This document shows, one piece after another, positions 35,489 through 44,109 of a DNA stretch of 64,000 nt. A program made the position numbers and the translations under genes. The number at the start of each line of letters is the position of its first letter. Position 1 is the stretch's first letter. The notes under the pieces were generated by a model that was given only the letters and a program-made list of their open reading frames with translations, did not search any database and was not told the origin of the DNA. Source of the stretch: Leptospira hartskeerlii (GTDB lineage: Bacteria > Spirochaetota > Leptospiria > Leptospirales > Leptospiraceae). The stretch covers positions 466,362-530,361 of the forward strand of contig NZ_NPDL01000002.1 of the NCBI RefSeq assembly GCF_002811475.1, written 5' to 3'.

Positions 35489-36478
35489 TCAAGGTTTGGA
35501 GTCGTGTTTGGAAAGAAGGATGATCCTATTCAGTATTTTTCCGAAAGGTAAAAAGTAGATCTTAAACAAATTATGAAAGTCGGAATCTTCTTCTTCCTCT
35601 AAGCCGAAAACTGTACGTTCCGCTTCTCCTTCTTCCGGAATATAGAGGCTTCCGAAAAGAATATCCCAAAAAGCAAAAGACACACCTATATTCTTGTTCT
35701 GGAGATTGATGTTTGTACTATGATGGATCTGATGTTGAGCGGGGCTTAAGAGGATTCTACTCAACCATTTAGGAAATCGAAGACCTATATGAGAATGTCG
35801 TAAATTAGCATATAGATTGAATATGAAAATTCCAGCATTCACTCCTAAAAAAGACAACATGTTGATCCCGTTCGGAAATAGAAAAATTGCAACGCCTGTC
35901 ACTATCCCGGAACAAAGAGCACCAAATGAATTCACTAAGATCGCTTCTACTGGATGTACTCTATACACTGTGAGAGGATTTAATACTTTCGCAGAATGAT
36001 GCAACTTATGGAATTCCCAGAGAAAAGTTTTATGAAGAAGCCAATGAGCGAAAAATCTGCCGAAGTCGTTTGCTAACCAAAATAAGATGGAATAAAGTAG
36101 AATGAAAAATGTTCCGGACGAGTAGGGATAATTAGTTTCGCCGAATATTTTAGATAAATACCCGCTGACAAAAGCGGATACACTCGCACCTGATATAACG
36201 AAATAACCGAAGAAGAGTGCAAATAGGAACGTATTTATTAAATAGTACTTATAATCCAATCGGGCGGATTCGTGGAACCAGATCTTTTTAGATAAATTCT
36301 CACGCAGATAATCCTTGGATCTAAATCCTTTTTCCTTCCAACCTCTCCACGCGATCAATAGAAGAGTGATCAGGATCGAACTTAAAATATAGAACCAATA
36401 TATCTTTACGGAAGGCAAAAATACGATCCGAATCGGACTAAGAAGAGAACGAAAAATCTCTGTGAAATACGCCTGCAT
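35489..36478 (-). CDS. Sterol desaturase/fatty acid hydroxylase family protein
   Basis: 329 residues, about five membrane helices. The di-iron histidine boxes are all visible: HWLLH, HKLHHS, a HSH in the NLRHSHIGL segment and HQIHHS. These define the membrane fatty acid hydroxylase superfamily, which uses oxygen to hydroxylate or desaturate lipid chains. Substrate not predictable. An aerobic enzyme next to anaerobic respiration genes is notable, but it lies downstream of nnrS with 76 bp between them and could have its own promoter. Confidence 0.88.
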   Translation of the reverse strand: MQAYFTEIFRSLLSPIRIVFLPSVKIYWFYILSSILITLLLIAWRGWKEKGFRSKDYLRENLSKKIWFHESARLDYKYYLINTFLFALFFGYFVISGASVSAFVSGYLSKIFGETNYPYSSGTFFILLYSILFWLANDFGRFFAHWLLHKTFLWEFHKLHHSAKVLNPLTVYRVHPVEAILVNSFGALCSGIVTGVAIFLFPNGINMLSFLGVNAGIFIFNLYANLRHSHIGLRFPKWLSRILLSPAQHQIHHSTNINLQNKNIGVSFAFWDILFGSLYIPEEGEAERTVFGLEEEEDSDFHNLFKIYFLPFGKILNRIILLSKHDSKP

Positions 36479-36554
36479 GGGACCCTATTTGAATTGTCTT
36501 TATTGAAAAGAGTTCAGGTCAAATGGAAATCTTGGGGCTTAGATCTGAAAAATC

Positions 36555-37733
36555 TCAAGAATTGGCGAATGCTCTTGGACTTATTAGGATCTTAGAATAT
36601 TGAACAACGAAGATCAGAAATGCGCTTATCCAGAATATCGCGGAGAATAAATAGGCTTCTCTATATTTGTTCATTAAAGGAAGAAATACCCTGGCGATTA
36701 CCGCCAAGTTGATCAAAATATAACCTAGTACGATTAATTTCGAAGCTCTAATTGCTCTGCCTGTATGTCCAAGAGAGACTCTTGTAATCATACCGTATAC
36801 GAAAACTCCTATCCCTCCCACGGTAAAGATATGGAAAGCGGAAGAAGTAGGAAAAAACCCTAGATGAGAAAGTCCATAAGCTAAGAATCCGGAACACAAC
36901 CAAAAATAACCTAAATGTAAGATCCAAAGGATAGGCACCTTTTTTGATTTCCAAGGTTCCCAGAAGAGCCAACGAGAATAGTTTAACATTCCGAAAGCGA
37001 GACAATATAATCCTGCAAATGGAACGATCTGAGGAAACCAGAAAGCGAAAGTTTCTATCGCTAAAAAAAGGAACCCTCCATATCTTATTAAACTTTCTAA
37101 TTTCAGAAATCTTTTCGGATTCGAACCTGGGATAGCAGCTGACGAGAAGAACGGCATAATCCTTCCCCCGATCAAGATCACGAATTGAAGTATTACGAAA
37201 AGAGAAAGATGGATGAAATGTAGGCTCCATCCTTCCGGTAGAATACTTAAAAATGAAAATGCAGTTAGTATATGAAGTAAGAAAAGAAGAAAGTAAGTTA
37301 CTACTACAACACGATTATGTTCTTGGCCTTTTGCAAATAGAGGAGGTGTAAGATAGAAAAGGACTAATAGATCACAGTATAGATCTGCAGTAAGTGCAAT
37401 ATAGGAAAGATATGGATTGGATAAGAATCCGAATCTACCTAAGAACCAGAGTCCGAATAGAAGCGCCAAATATCCTTCTTTAGCGAGAACTTTTTTTGTC
37501 CAATTCTGACCTGCAGTAAAAAGAAATCCAATAATTGCCCCTCGTCCAAAACCGAAAACCATCTCATAGGAATGGATCTGAATTCCTCCAGTTAGAAACG
37601 GAGAAGGAATGATTGAGAATAGAATTAAGATCCAGACAAGAACTGCAAATATAGCATGAAATGAACTGACTAAAAAAAATGGGCGAAAAGCAACTGACCA
37701 GATTGCAGAACGAAAATCCAGAAATGATTTCAT
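36555..37733 (-). CDS. nnrS: NnrS family heme/copper membrane protein
   Basis: 392 residues with about twelve membrane helices. NnrS hallmarks: AFRPFFLVSSFHAI at the N-terminus, IHSYEMVFGFGRGAIIGFLFTAGQNWT, GGRIMPFFSSAAIPG and late VGGIGVFVYGMITRVSLGHTGR. NnrS proteins bind heme and copper and ease nitric-oxide stress. AGGAAGG precedes the ATG, and a perfect FNR/DNR box with a perfect TATAAT at 32 bp spacing drives it. The combination supports response to nitrogen oxides together with nosZ. Confidence 0.93.
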   Translation of the reverse strand: MKSFLDFRSAIWSVAFRPFFLVSSFHAIFAVLVWILILFSIIPSPFLTGGIQIHSYEMVFGFGRGAIIGFLFTAGQNWTKKVLAKEGYLALLFGLWFLGRFGFLSNPYLSYIALTADLYCDLLVLFYLTPPLFAKGQEHNRVVVVTYFLLFLLHILTAFSFLSILPEGWSLHFIHLSLFVILQFVILIGGRIMPFFSSAAIPGSNPKRFLKLESLIRYGGFLFLAIETFAFWFPQIVPFAGLYCLAFGMLNYSRWLFWEPWKSKKVPILWILHLGYFWLCSGFLAYGLSHLGFFPTSSAFHIFTVGGIGVFVYGMITRVSLGHTGRAIRASKLIVLGYILINLAVIARVFLPLMNKYREAYLFSAIFWISAFLIFVVQYSKILISPRAFANS

Positions 37734-37768
37734 CCTTCCTATTATAAAACTAATCCATTATTTTGTCT

Positions 37769-37782
37769 TTGATCTGGATCAA
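37769..37782 (-). promoter_or_regulatory. Perfect FNR/DNR box of nnrS
   Basis: TTGATCTGGATCAA is an exact palindromic match. The minus-strand -10 TATAAT (37746-37741) is centred 32 bp away, so transcription should start within a base or two of the nnrS ATG. Confidence 0.85.
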
Positions 37783-37792
37783 AAATACGGGA

Positions 37793-38917
37793 TCAATTTA
37801 CGGCTTGAAATAGACCATCACTACAATTGCTGCTAGCAGCTGCGGGGGTAACTGGATTTGATGAATTCGAATAAGTTGTTCGAGTTACAAATTCATAATT
37901 CCAAAAAGAAATAAATTTGAATGTAGTACATCTTCCTGATACAGTGAGCCCCGGATTTCTTTGAGCACAGGTTTGTGTTGCACTCCAGGTGCCATCGCTA
38001 TCATCACATATGCCAGCTGTCATAAGTGTACCAACAACGTGATCAGTACAACCGTAATTGTCAAAAAAAGAACCAACGTTATTGCAGCTTCCTCCACCAG
38101 ATATGGATGTGTTTTTTGCCTGGATTGTGAACGAAAGAGGAGGAGAACCGGCATTGGCAAGTAGAATTTCATAATCTCCAGTTACCTTAGGATAATGGAT
38201 CGAATTCCTAGGGGCTATATAGTCTCCTCTACTCATGGCTTTATTTTTCATTAAATCAGATCCATTCGTGTTTGGAGGATATAGAGAAGCGTAAATATAA
38301 TCTATCTTGTCCAAGGTAACGCCGACTATAAAATCTTTATATGTTGGTCCTACATTTAGTTTGAAAAGTTTTTCATCTGTTGCAGAATCGATTGAGCCGC
38401 TTAGAGCGGGGCCATTCATTACTAAAGAAGAAGCAGTTGAATGAGTAATTACACTTTCCAAAGGTTCTGACTTGGCTATAATTTGATTATTTACCATAAG
38501 AGCAAATTGGTAATTCCCATATGGCCAAGAAATGGAATTAAAGTAGCTAGTAAAATTTCCTATATCTTGAGTCTTGTGCCAATTGCTTGAAGTATCACTC
38601 GTTGATACGCAATATCCCGTACAATTATTAGAATCTGTAAGAATGAAATCAATTGGTCCTGTCCAATCCCCCGTTCCTATCTGAGAGATCTTATAATCGA
38701 CAGTAACTAAATCTCCCGGTTTATAATTTTTAGGACTAATAGAAAGAATTTCAATCTTAGGAGCTTCTTCCGGAAGTTCGATTTGTTTGCCTGCAGATGA
38801 AAAGTTAGTGATCCCTGCAATCGTAGCAAGTTGCCGATATTGAGGATTGCCGGAAGACTGGAAGCAAGATGTAAATATTACAAAAAAGAATATAATAGAG
38901 AGTATAAGTTGATACAT
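37793..38917 (-). CDS. Putative lipoprotein with Ig-like and PPC-like regions
   Basis: About 374 residues from ATG 38917; the longer frame starts at TTG 38935. Signal ends FVIFTSC, a clear lipobox. A CARDB-like Ig segment follows (EILSISPKNYKPGDLVTVDYKISQIGTGDW), then a possible pre-peptidase C-like stretch (GPALSGSIDSATDEKLFKLNVG ... YEILLANAGSPPLSFTI). A Cys-rich C-terminus carries about eight Cys (CNNVGSFFDNYGC, TAGICDD, QTCAQR, RCTTF). Surface or periplasmic location expected; function unknown. Confidence 0.75.
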   Translation of the reverse strand: MYQLILSIIFFFVIFTSCFQSSGNPQYRQLATIAGITNFSSAGKQIELPEEAPKIEILSISPKNYKPGDLVTVDYKISQIGTGDWTGPIDFILTDSNNCTGYCVSTSDTSSNWHKTQDIGNFTSYFNSISWPYGNYQFALMVNNQIIAKSEPLESVITHSTASSLVMNGPALSGSIDSATDEKLFKLNVGPTYKDFIVGVTLDKIDYIYASLYPPNTNGSDLMKNKAMSRGDYIAPRNSIHYPKVTGDYEILLANAGSPPLSFTIQAKNTSISGGGSCNNVGSFFDNYGCTDHVVGTLMTAGICDDSDGTWSATQTCAQRNPGLTVSGRCTTFKFISFWNYEFVTRTTYSNSSNPVTPAAASSNCSDGLFQAVN

Positions 38918-39044
38918 TATCCGAAATTCCGACAAACTTGCTTTCAGTAGCTTAGTATATAGAATTTTTGGGGTTGGTTCAGAACAACAAAATTAAAATT
39001 TACCGGAAATGCAAAATAACCCAAATAGGTCATAACCTTCTCCG

Positions 39045-39070
39045 CATACCGGAATCATTCAAGCGAATCC
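39045..39070 (+). promoter_or_regulatory. Shared 26-bp element (copy 1), candidate AraC operator
   Basis: Core TACCGGAATCRTTCAAGC; 23 of 26 bases match copy 2 at 41276-41301. Both are followed after a variable stretch by CTCTCTG-Y-TA, with a -10-like TAAGAT at 39084-39089 here. A partial match, TACCGGAA, lies further upstream at 39001-39008. Confidence 0.65.
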
Positions 39071-39095
39071 GCAATCTCTCTGCTAAGATCTGTGG

Positions 39096-40370
39096 ATGAA
39101 TCGAAAACGATCTCTCTATCTACTCATTCTATTTCTTTTACTTGCGCTTATAAGTAGCCAACTTTCCTATCCGGAAGAATATTTCAAAGACCAAATCCAA
39201 GAAAGTGTAAATTTTACTTATAACTCTCAAATTGAGCAAGCAAAGGACTCAAAGGATCTTTCTCAGAGAGGGATACAAATGCTCATTCCGAATGTTCCGG
39301 CTCAGGATGAGATCATATTACAAGAAGAGCTTGGGAGAGCATTCGTTTCTTCCATGGATGGTTTTATTTGGATACTGGATCTAAAACAAAACAAGGCAGA
39401 ACCTTTTGTAAAAACTCCTTTGATGCCCGCAGGGATGGTGGCCCATCCTAAAAATTCGGATCTACTTTATTTTTGTGTATCGAGAGGTAAGAAGGAAGAT
39501 CCTATCCAGCCAAACGGGCCGGGTATATACGAGCTAAAAATTTCTAACAAATCTATTCGTAAGATAAGCAATCGTGTTCCAAAAATCCCTCCAGGTCAAA
39601 GTGTAAATACTATCAGTACATTAGGAAAACTTTATGCAACTGAGAGACAATTGGCCATTCGTATTTCCGAGATGAATGATTCCAATAGCAGACAAATAGA
39701 AAAAGCGGATGACCTTGCGATCAGCTCAGATGGAGAAAGGATCTATTTTACGGAACCTTACGATCATCCCGGTGCGATTTTAGGCGTAAGCGATCAATCT
39801 AGAAACGAAGCTTTGAGTTTAGGAAAGAATGGTAATGTTTGGAAGATCGATCTGAAAAACGGAACTTCTTCTCTTGTCGCTCATAATTACTCTTATGTTG
39901 ATGGGATCTTGTTGGAATATTCTGTGGGGCATAAGGAAGAGGTCTCCATTTTGTTAAACGAAGTGTCTCGATTTAGATTGATCCGAATGTATCTATCCGG
40001 AGAAAATTCCGGAAAAGATGAGATAGTGATCGATGGATTGCCTGGATTCCCTGATGGAATGGATAGAGATCCTCAAGGAAGAGTCTGGGTGGCCCTAGTG
40101 ATCGAAAGATCTAAACTCGTAACATGGTTGCACAACCATCCTTTCTGGAAACGTCTCGTATTATATATTCCGCAAAAAATCCAACCTGTGTCTAAAAGAA
40201 CAGGTCTACTTGTTCTTTCAAAAGATGGAAAAACTCCCTTGTATTATGGAATGCACGATGGATCTAAATTTTCTACTCTGATCGTAGTGATCCCAGGAAA
40301 GGAAAAAATCTACTTATCCGTTTATGAGAAGGGCTATAAAGGTATCAATATTCTACCTTATCCTATTTAA
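39096..40370 (+). CDS. Exported strictosidine-synthase/SMP-30-like beta-propeller
   Basis: 424 residues with an N-terminal signal or anchor (LYLLILFLLLALISS). Propeller motifs: EELGRAFVSSMDGFIWILDL, KADDLAISSDGERIYFTEPYD, YVDGILLEYS, LPGFPDGMDRDPQGRVWVAL and GMHDGSKFSTLIVVIPGKEKIY. The FPDGMDRDPQGRVWVA segment is the hallmark of the strictosidine synthase-like family (calcium-dependent six-bladed lactonases and esterases). Substrate unknown. A paralog of the same length is encoded at 42232. An AraC-type regulator gene lies between the two. The predicted -10 at 39084-39089 would make a nearly leaderless message. Confidence 0.85.
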   Translation: MNRKRSLYLLILFLLLALISSQLSYPEEYFKDQIQESVNFTYNSQIEQAKDSKDLSQRGIQMLIPNVPAQDEIILQEELGRAFVSSMDGFIWILDLKQNKAEPFVKTPLMPAGMVAHPKNSDLLYFCVSRGKKEDPIQPNGPGIYELKISNKSIRKISNRVPKIPPGQSVNTISTLGKLYATERQLAIRISEMNDSNSRQIEKADDLAISSDGERIYFTEPYDHPGAILGVSDQSRNEALSLGKNGNVWKIDLKNGTSSLVAHNYSYVDGILLEYSVGHKEEVSILLNEVSRFRLIRMYLSGENSGKDEIVIDGLPGFPDGMDRDPQGRVWVALVIERSKLVTWLHNHPFWKRLVLYIPQKIQPVSKRTGLLVLSKDGKTPLYYGMHDGSKFSTLIVVIPGKEKIYLSVYEKGYKGINILPYPI

Positions 40371-40418
40371 AGAGTATTCTAATATTTTTACTTGATCTTC
40401 CTCTTTTTGCGAGAAGAA

Positions 40419-40453
40419 TCGTTCTCCTTGTTTCTATAGTGCAAGGAGGACGG
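40419..40453 (+). promoter_or_regulatory. Hairpin occluding the ribosome site before the AraC gene
   Basis: 12-bp stem with two wobble pairs (TCGTTCTCCTTG 40419-40430, CAAGGAGGACGG 40442-40453) and an 11-nt loop. The right arm contains the full Shine-Dalgarno sequence AAGGAGG at 40443-40449. The ATG is 17 bases further on, an unusually long spacing. No T-run, so not a terminator. Confidence 0.5.
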
Positions 40454-40466
40454 GTTAGAATCTTAG

Positions 40467-41261
40467 ATGGATTTTACAAGCAGAGGAATTCTCTATTTAT
40501 GGAACGGTCGTGTGATATTTGCGACAAATTTCATGCAGACAGATTTCCACTCGCATTATGCCGCTACCTTAGCGATTTCCTTAAAAGATAATATCCATAT
40601 CGAAACTGAAAAAGGAAAAGAAGAATATCGTGTGGCCTTGGTCGGGCCGAATACATATCATAAAACTGTTTCTCCCGGAGTGGAGATGGTTGCATTACTT
40701 ATAGATCCGGAAACTTACGAATATTCTTCCATCTCTGAGTTTGCTAAGGTAGGAGAAGTGAAGAAGTTGGACATTTCTACTTTCTTACCTCTGATAGAAA
40801 GACTATGGGAATTATATTATGGAAACTTAAATGATGAGGAAGCCTGGGAATTACATTTAGATTTGCTTAGATCCGTTTATCCTTTCCGAAAATTGGAAAA
40901 GATAATTGATGAAAGAATTGCCCGGATCGCAAATACGATCCGAAAGGAAATGCCTGATAGTATTAGAATGAAAGAGATAGGTAAAAATTTTTCCGTATCA
41001 GAAGACAGGCTCATTCGCCTTTTTAAAGAAAATTTAGGGATCCCGATGCGTAGATATTTATTATGGGTTCGGATCTTAGAAGCGGCAAAACTTTTGAAAG
41101 AGGGAAAAAGTCTCACGGAAGCGGCACATTCTGCCGGTTTCTCCGACTCAGCTCATTTCACTCGAACCTTTAAGGAAAATTTTGGATTTGTTCCTTCTTT
41201 ATTTTTCGGCCATCTAAAATCGATCGAAGTTCGATTTTGTGAATCAGGAGATCTGATCTAA
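40467..41261 (+). CDS. AraC family transcriptional regulator
   Basis: 264 residues. The N-terminal part is a cupin-like sensing domain (FHSHYAATLAISLKDNIHIE, LVGPNTYHKTV). The C-terminal 100 residues hold two helix-turn-helix motifs: MKEIGKNFSVSEDRLIRLFKENLGIPMRRYLLWVRI and LTEAAHSAGFSDSAHFTRTFKENFGFVPS, the classic AraC pattern. It sits between two propeller genes whose upstream regions share a 26-bp element, so it is the likely regulator of both. A stop codon directly precedes ATG 40467, which fixes the start; AAGGAGG lies 17 bases upstream inside a hairpin. Confidence 0.92.
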   Translation: MDFTSRGILYLWNGRVIFATNFMQTDFHSHYAATLAISLKDNIHIETEKGKEEYRVALVGPNTYHKTVSPGVEMVALLIDPETYEYSSISEFAKVGEVKKLDISTFLPLIERLWELYYGNLNDEEAWELHLDLLRSVYPFRKLEKIIDERIARIANTIRKEMPDSIRMKEIGKNFSVSEDRLIRLFKENLGIPMRRYLLWVRILEAAKLLKEGKSLTEAAHSAGFSDSAHFTRTFKENFGFVPSLFFGHLKSIEVRFCESGDLI

Positions 41262-41275
41262 TTAAAATTTCTTCT

Positions 41276-41301
41276 CATACCGGAATCGTTCAAGCGGAAC
41301 C
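41276..41301 (+). promoter_or_regulatory. Shared 26-bp element (copy 2), candidate AraC operator
   Basis: Same core as copy 1 at 39045-39070, followed by CTCTCTGTTACTCT with a -10-like hexamer near 41314-41320 at the same spacing as in copy 1. Drives the M24-like and second propeller genes. Confidence 0.65.
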
Positions 41302-41347
41302 TTCTACTCTCTGTTACTCTTTTCTCATCCGAGCTTAGAGAAACTAT

Positions 41348-42235
41348 ATGCCAATAGAAAAACGAAAAGGATTTTTATCCAAACTCTCCTCCAAAATTTC
41401 CAGATACACTTCCAAATCTATCCATTCTCCTACCCAAGAAGAGAAGGAAGGATTTTTAAAGGCACAAAGATTGGCCTACCAATGTGTTACCGAGACTGAA
41501 AAGGAAATGCAAGAAGGTTGGACCGAACTCCAAGCAGTGAGGCGAATGGAAATATTCTTAAAGGATCATGGGGTCAAAGCATTCCTACATCGTCCTTTCG
41601 CTTGGTTCGGAGAACATGCAAGATTTGACGGTTATAAAAGATTTACTCAATTTCATCCGAGCAAAAGAAGATTACAAGCAAACGAATCTTTCATCTTAGA
41701 TGTGTCTCCAGTCGTGGACGGATATATCGGAGACATAGGATATTCTTCTTCCTTAACCAAAAATCCGGAGTTGGATAACGGAATGAGATATCTATTAAAG
41801 CTCAGATCGGAACTTCCTAAATTGTTTTCTTCTTCCATGAGTTCTTCAGATATCTGGCATAAAATAGACCAGGACTCTAAACTAAATGGATTTGATAACG
41901 TTCATTCTTTGTATCCATTTGCAGTTCTTGGGCATAGAGTATATAAAGTACATTTACCTAATATTTCTTTTCCTATTCTGCCGATCAGTTTTGCGAGTTG
42001 GTTCAGTCTGCAAGGATCTTTCGAGTTCTTAAGCCATAAGGTTCTTCCTGAACTCTTGACCCCCGATCATGAAGGGGAGAAGACAGGTCTCTGGGCAATC
42101 GAACCTCATTTGGGAAGAGGCAAAACAGGTTTTAAATTCGAAGAGATCCTTGTGGTAGAAAAGGATAAGGCATATTGGTTGGACGACGAGGTCCCGCATG
42201 TACAAAAATACGGAAAATTATTGGAAGCAGTATGA
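41348..42235 (+). CDS. M24-family metallopeptidase-like protein
   Basis: 295 residues with the pita-bread fold of creatinase and Xaa-Pro peptidases. Metal ligands can be traced: two Asp in FILDVSPVVDGYIGDIGYS, a His in AVLGHRVYK, a Glu in TGLWAIEPHLG and a Glu in KFEEILVV. It is short, having only the C-terminal catalytic domain plus a basic N-terminal tail. Peptidase activity is plausible but the substrate is unknown. It begins 47 bp after the shared operator element, and its stop overlaps the ATG of the second propeller gene (ATGA at 42232), so the two are coupled. Confidence 0.8.
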   Translation: MPIEKRKGFLSKLSSKISRYTSKSIHSPTQEEKEGFLKAQRLAYQCVTETEKEMQEGWTELQAVRRMEIFLKDHGVKAFLHRPFAWFGEHARFDGYKRFTQFHPSKRRLQANESFILDVSPVVDGYIGDIGYSSSLTKNPELDNGMRYLLKLRSELPKLFSSSMSSSDIWHKIDQDSKLNGFDNVHSLYPFAVLGHRVYKVHLPNISFPILPISFASWFSLQGSFEFLSHKVLPELLTPDHEGEKTGLWAIEPHLGRGKTGFKFEEILVVEKDKAYWLDDEVPHVQKYGKLLEAV

Positions 42236-43470
42236 AGTTAAATCATAAAATTATAATATTTTTGACTCTTTCGATTATAAATGTATGTAATCCATCCGGA
42301 ATTAAAATAGGAGAACCTTATAAATTAGGAGATGTTCCTTCTTCCATTTCGGAGGTCCAAGACAAACGAGATCCTTTCTTCAATGGACTTAAAGTGGAAA
42401 TGATCGATTTGCCAGGGCATGATGATCTAATTTTCGATCGTGCTAAAGAGTTTGGATACGCTTCCGGAATGGATGGCTGGATCTGGAGACTAAATTTTAA
42501 GACCGGAAAAGCGGAACAATGGATAAAACCGCCCGTGAATCCGGCTGGGATGCAATATTCAGATAAGACCAAGAATAAAATTTTAGTTTGTGCCTCCAGG
42601 CTCGGAGGAGAAACCTACGGCGAAAAAGATAGAGTCGGTCTTTACGAAGTGGATATTGAAACTAAAAAGATAGATCCGATCATATTAGATCTTCCTAAAT
42701 TAGAAAAAGAAGAATTCGAAAAGGTATACCCTTTTTCGGAAATGCCGATCTTTTCCCTTCAGGATCTAAATTCTTCCAATTCGAGACCGTTCTCTTTATG
42801 TAATGATCTGGCTGTATCCGAGGACGGAAATCGTATCTATATCACGGAACCTTTCGAAAGACTTGATGCGGCGATGGGAAGTGGTGCAGTTCCGGAAGCG
42901 ATAGGCCTTTATCCACACGGAAAACTTTGGATGTTAGATCGAAATAAAGAAACGATCTCGCTCGCTTTAAACGGATTTACTTTTGTGGATGGGATACTTC
43001 TCGAAAAGAGTGCCGATGGAAAAGAAGAGTCCGTCGTATTTACGGAAACCACTAAGTTTAGGATCATCCGAGCTTTCCTATCCGGAAAGGATCGGGGAAG
43101 TTTCGAAATACTTTTCGAAAATCTTCCCGGGCTTGCTGATGGATTGGAAAGAGATCAAAATGGAAGGATCTGGACAGGAATTATCAAGAAAAGATCCGGA
43201 CTTGTGAACTTTGTGCATAAAAATCCATGGCTCAAGAAAGTGATCCTATCGTTGCCTCAGAAAATTCTGCCTATCTCTCATAATACCGGAATACTTGTGA
43301 TCGATCCGAGCGGCAAAATACCTCTCTATTATTCTATGCATGATGGTTCTAAGATTAAAGATATTTCGGTATCGGTTCCTTTTGAGGATAGAGTATATTT
43401 TCCTTCTTTCGATAAAACTTCGAGAGGACTATATTCTTTGCCTATATCTTCTTTGGAAATTAAGGAATAA
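42232..43470 (+). CDS. Lipoprotein strictosidine-synthase/SMP-30-like beta-propeller (paralog)
   Basis: 412 residues from ATG 42232, which overlaps the previous stop; the longer opening at 42175 is unlikely. Signal ends IINVC, so it is probably a lipoprotein, unlike its paralog at 39096. Shared motifs: FGYASGMDGWIWRLN, CNDLAVSEDGNRIYITEPFE, FVDGILLE, LPGLADGLERDQNGRIWTGI and YSMHDGSKIKDISVSVPFEDRVY. Same fold and probably related lactone or ester substrates. Co-transcribed with the M24-like gene under the second 26-bp element. Confidence 0.85.
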   Translation: MKLNHKIIIFLTLSIINVCNPSGIKIGEPYKLGDVPSSISEVQDKRDPFFNGLKVEMIDLPGHDDLIFDRAKEFGYASGMDGWIWRLNFKTGKAEQWIKPPVNPAGMQYSDKTKNKILVCASRLGGETYGEKDRVGLYEVDIETKKIDPIILDLPKLEKEEFEKVYPFSEMPIFSLQDLNSSNSRPFSLCNDLAVSEDGNRIYITEPFERLDAAMGSGAVPEAIGLYPHGKLWMLDRNKETISLALNGFTFVDGILLEKSADGKEESVVFTETTKFRIIRAFLSGKDRGSFEILFENLPGLADGLERDQNGRIWTGIIKKRSGLVNFVHKNPWLKKVILSLPQKILPISHNTGILVIDPSGKIPLYYSMHDGSKIKDISVSVPFEDRVYFPSFDKTSRGLYSLPISSLEIKE

Positions 43471-43500
43471 GAAATATATATTATATAAATATGATATATA

Positions 43501-44028
43501 TTAGAACATCGGAGGGATGGTAACCGAAATACTTCCAGCATTTGTTCCGGTTTGTAAGTCCGTTCCGGAGCTGAAAGTAATGGTATGGGTCAAGGAACAG
43601 ACTTGAGTGGCTCCTCCTCCGTCCCCGAGCCCGACTAGATCCATAGAAATAGAATACAGGTCGCCTGACGTAAACGATACTGTGGCAGGAAGACCGCCTG
43701 AACCATTGAGAGAGCCTATATAGCCGGAACATCCAGTTACTTGAAGATCGAAAGTGAATTCATTCAGGTACCAGGAATCAGGTATATTACGGACCCGCGC
43801 TAAATAAGAGCCCGTACTTGGATCGGATGAAGTAGGGGCAACGAGCACTAAACTGCCTGGAGAGATCTCTACATAAGGTTTGCCAAAATGATTCGTGAAG
43901 CCTAAAAGAAGTAATAAAACGCTAGCATCATTCTTTCGGGAAGTATCTAAGTCCTGCATGAACAAGAGAACGGTCCCACAATTGAATTGAGCTAAAATAC
44001 AAAATAGGATAAAACGAGACTGCAACAT
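43501..44028 (-). CDS. Putative small lipoprotein
   Basis: 175 residues. Signal FILFCILAQFNC suggests a lipobox. The mature part is Ser/Gly/Thr-rich with beta-prone segments (KPYVEISPGSLVLVAP, WYLNEFTFDLQVTGCSGYIG, GTNAGSISVTIPPMF). No recognised domain. It converges with the propeller gene across a 30-bp AT-rich gap. Function unknown. Confidence 0.6.
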   Translation of the reverse strand: MLQSRFILFCILAQFNCGTVLLFMQDLDTSRKNDASVLLLLLGFTNHFGKPYVEISPGSLVLVAPTSSDPSTGSYLARVRNIPDSWYLNEFTFDLQVTGCSGYIGSLNGSGGLPATVSFTSGDLYSISMDLVGLGDGGGATQVCSLTHTITFSSGTDLQTGTNAGSISVTIPPMF

Positions 44029-44109
44029 ACCGGATTTTTTCCATCTAACATAGATGTTACGAAAAATAACTATGAAAAAAAAGTCTGCCGGGAAGTATTC
44101 GTGAAATTT

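Noticed and set aside
42175..42231. Longer N-terminus of the second propeller
   Set aside because: It would overlap the M24-like gene by 60 bases and would bury the lipoprotein signal; ATG 42232 overlaps the stop as ATGA.
43471..43500. AT-rich palindromic stretch as a convergent terminator
   Set aside because: Only A/T pairs, no GC-rich stem.
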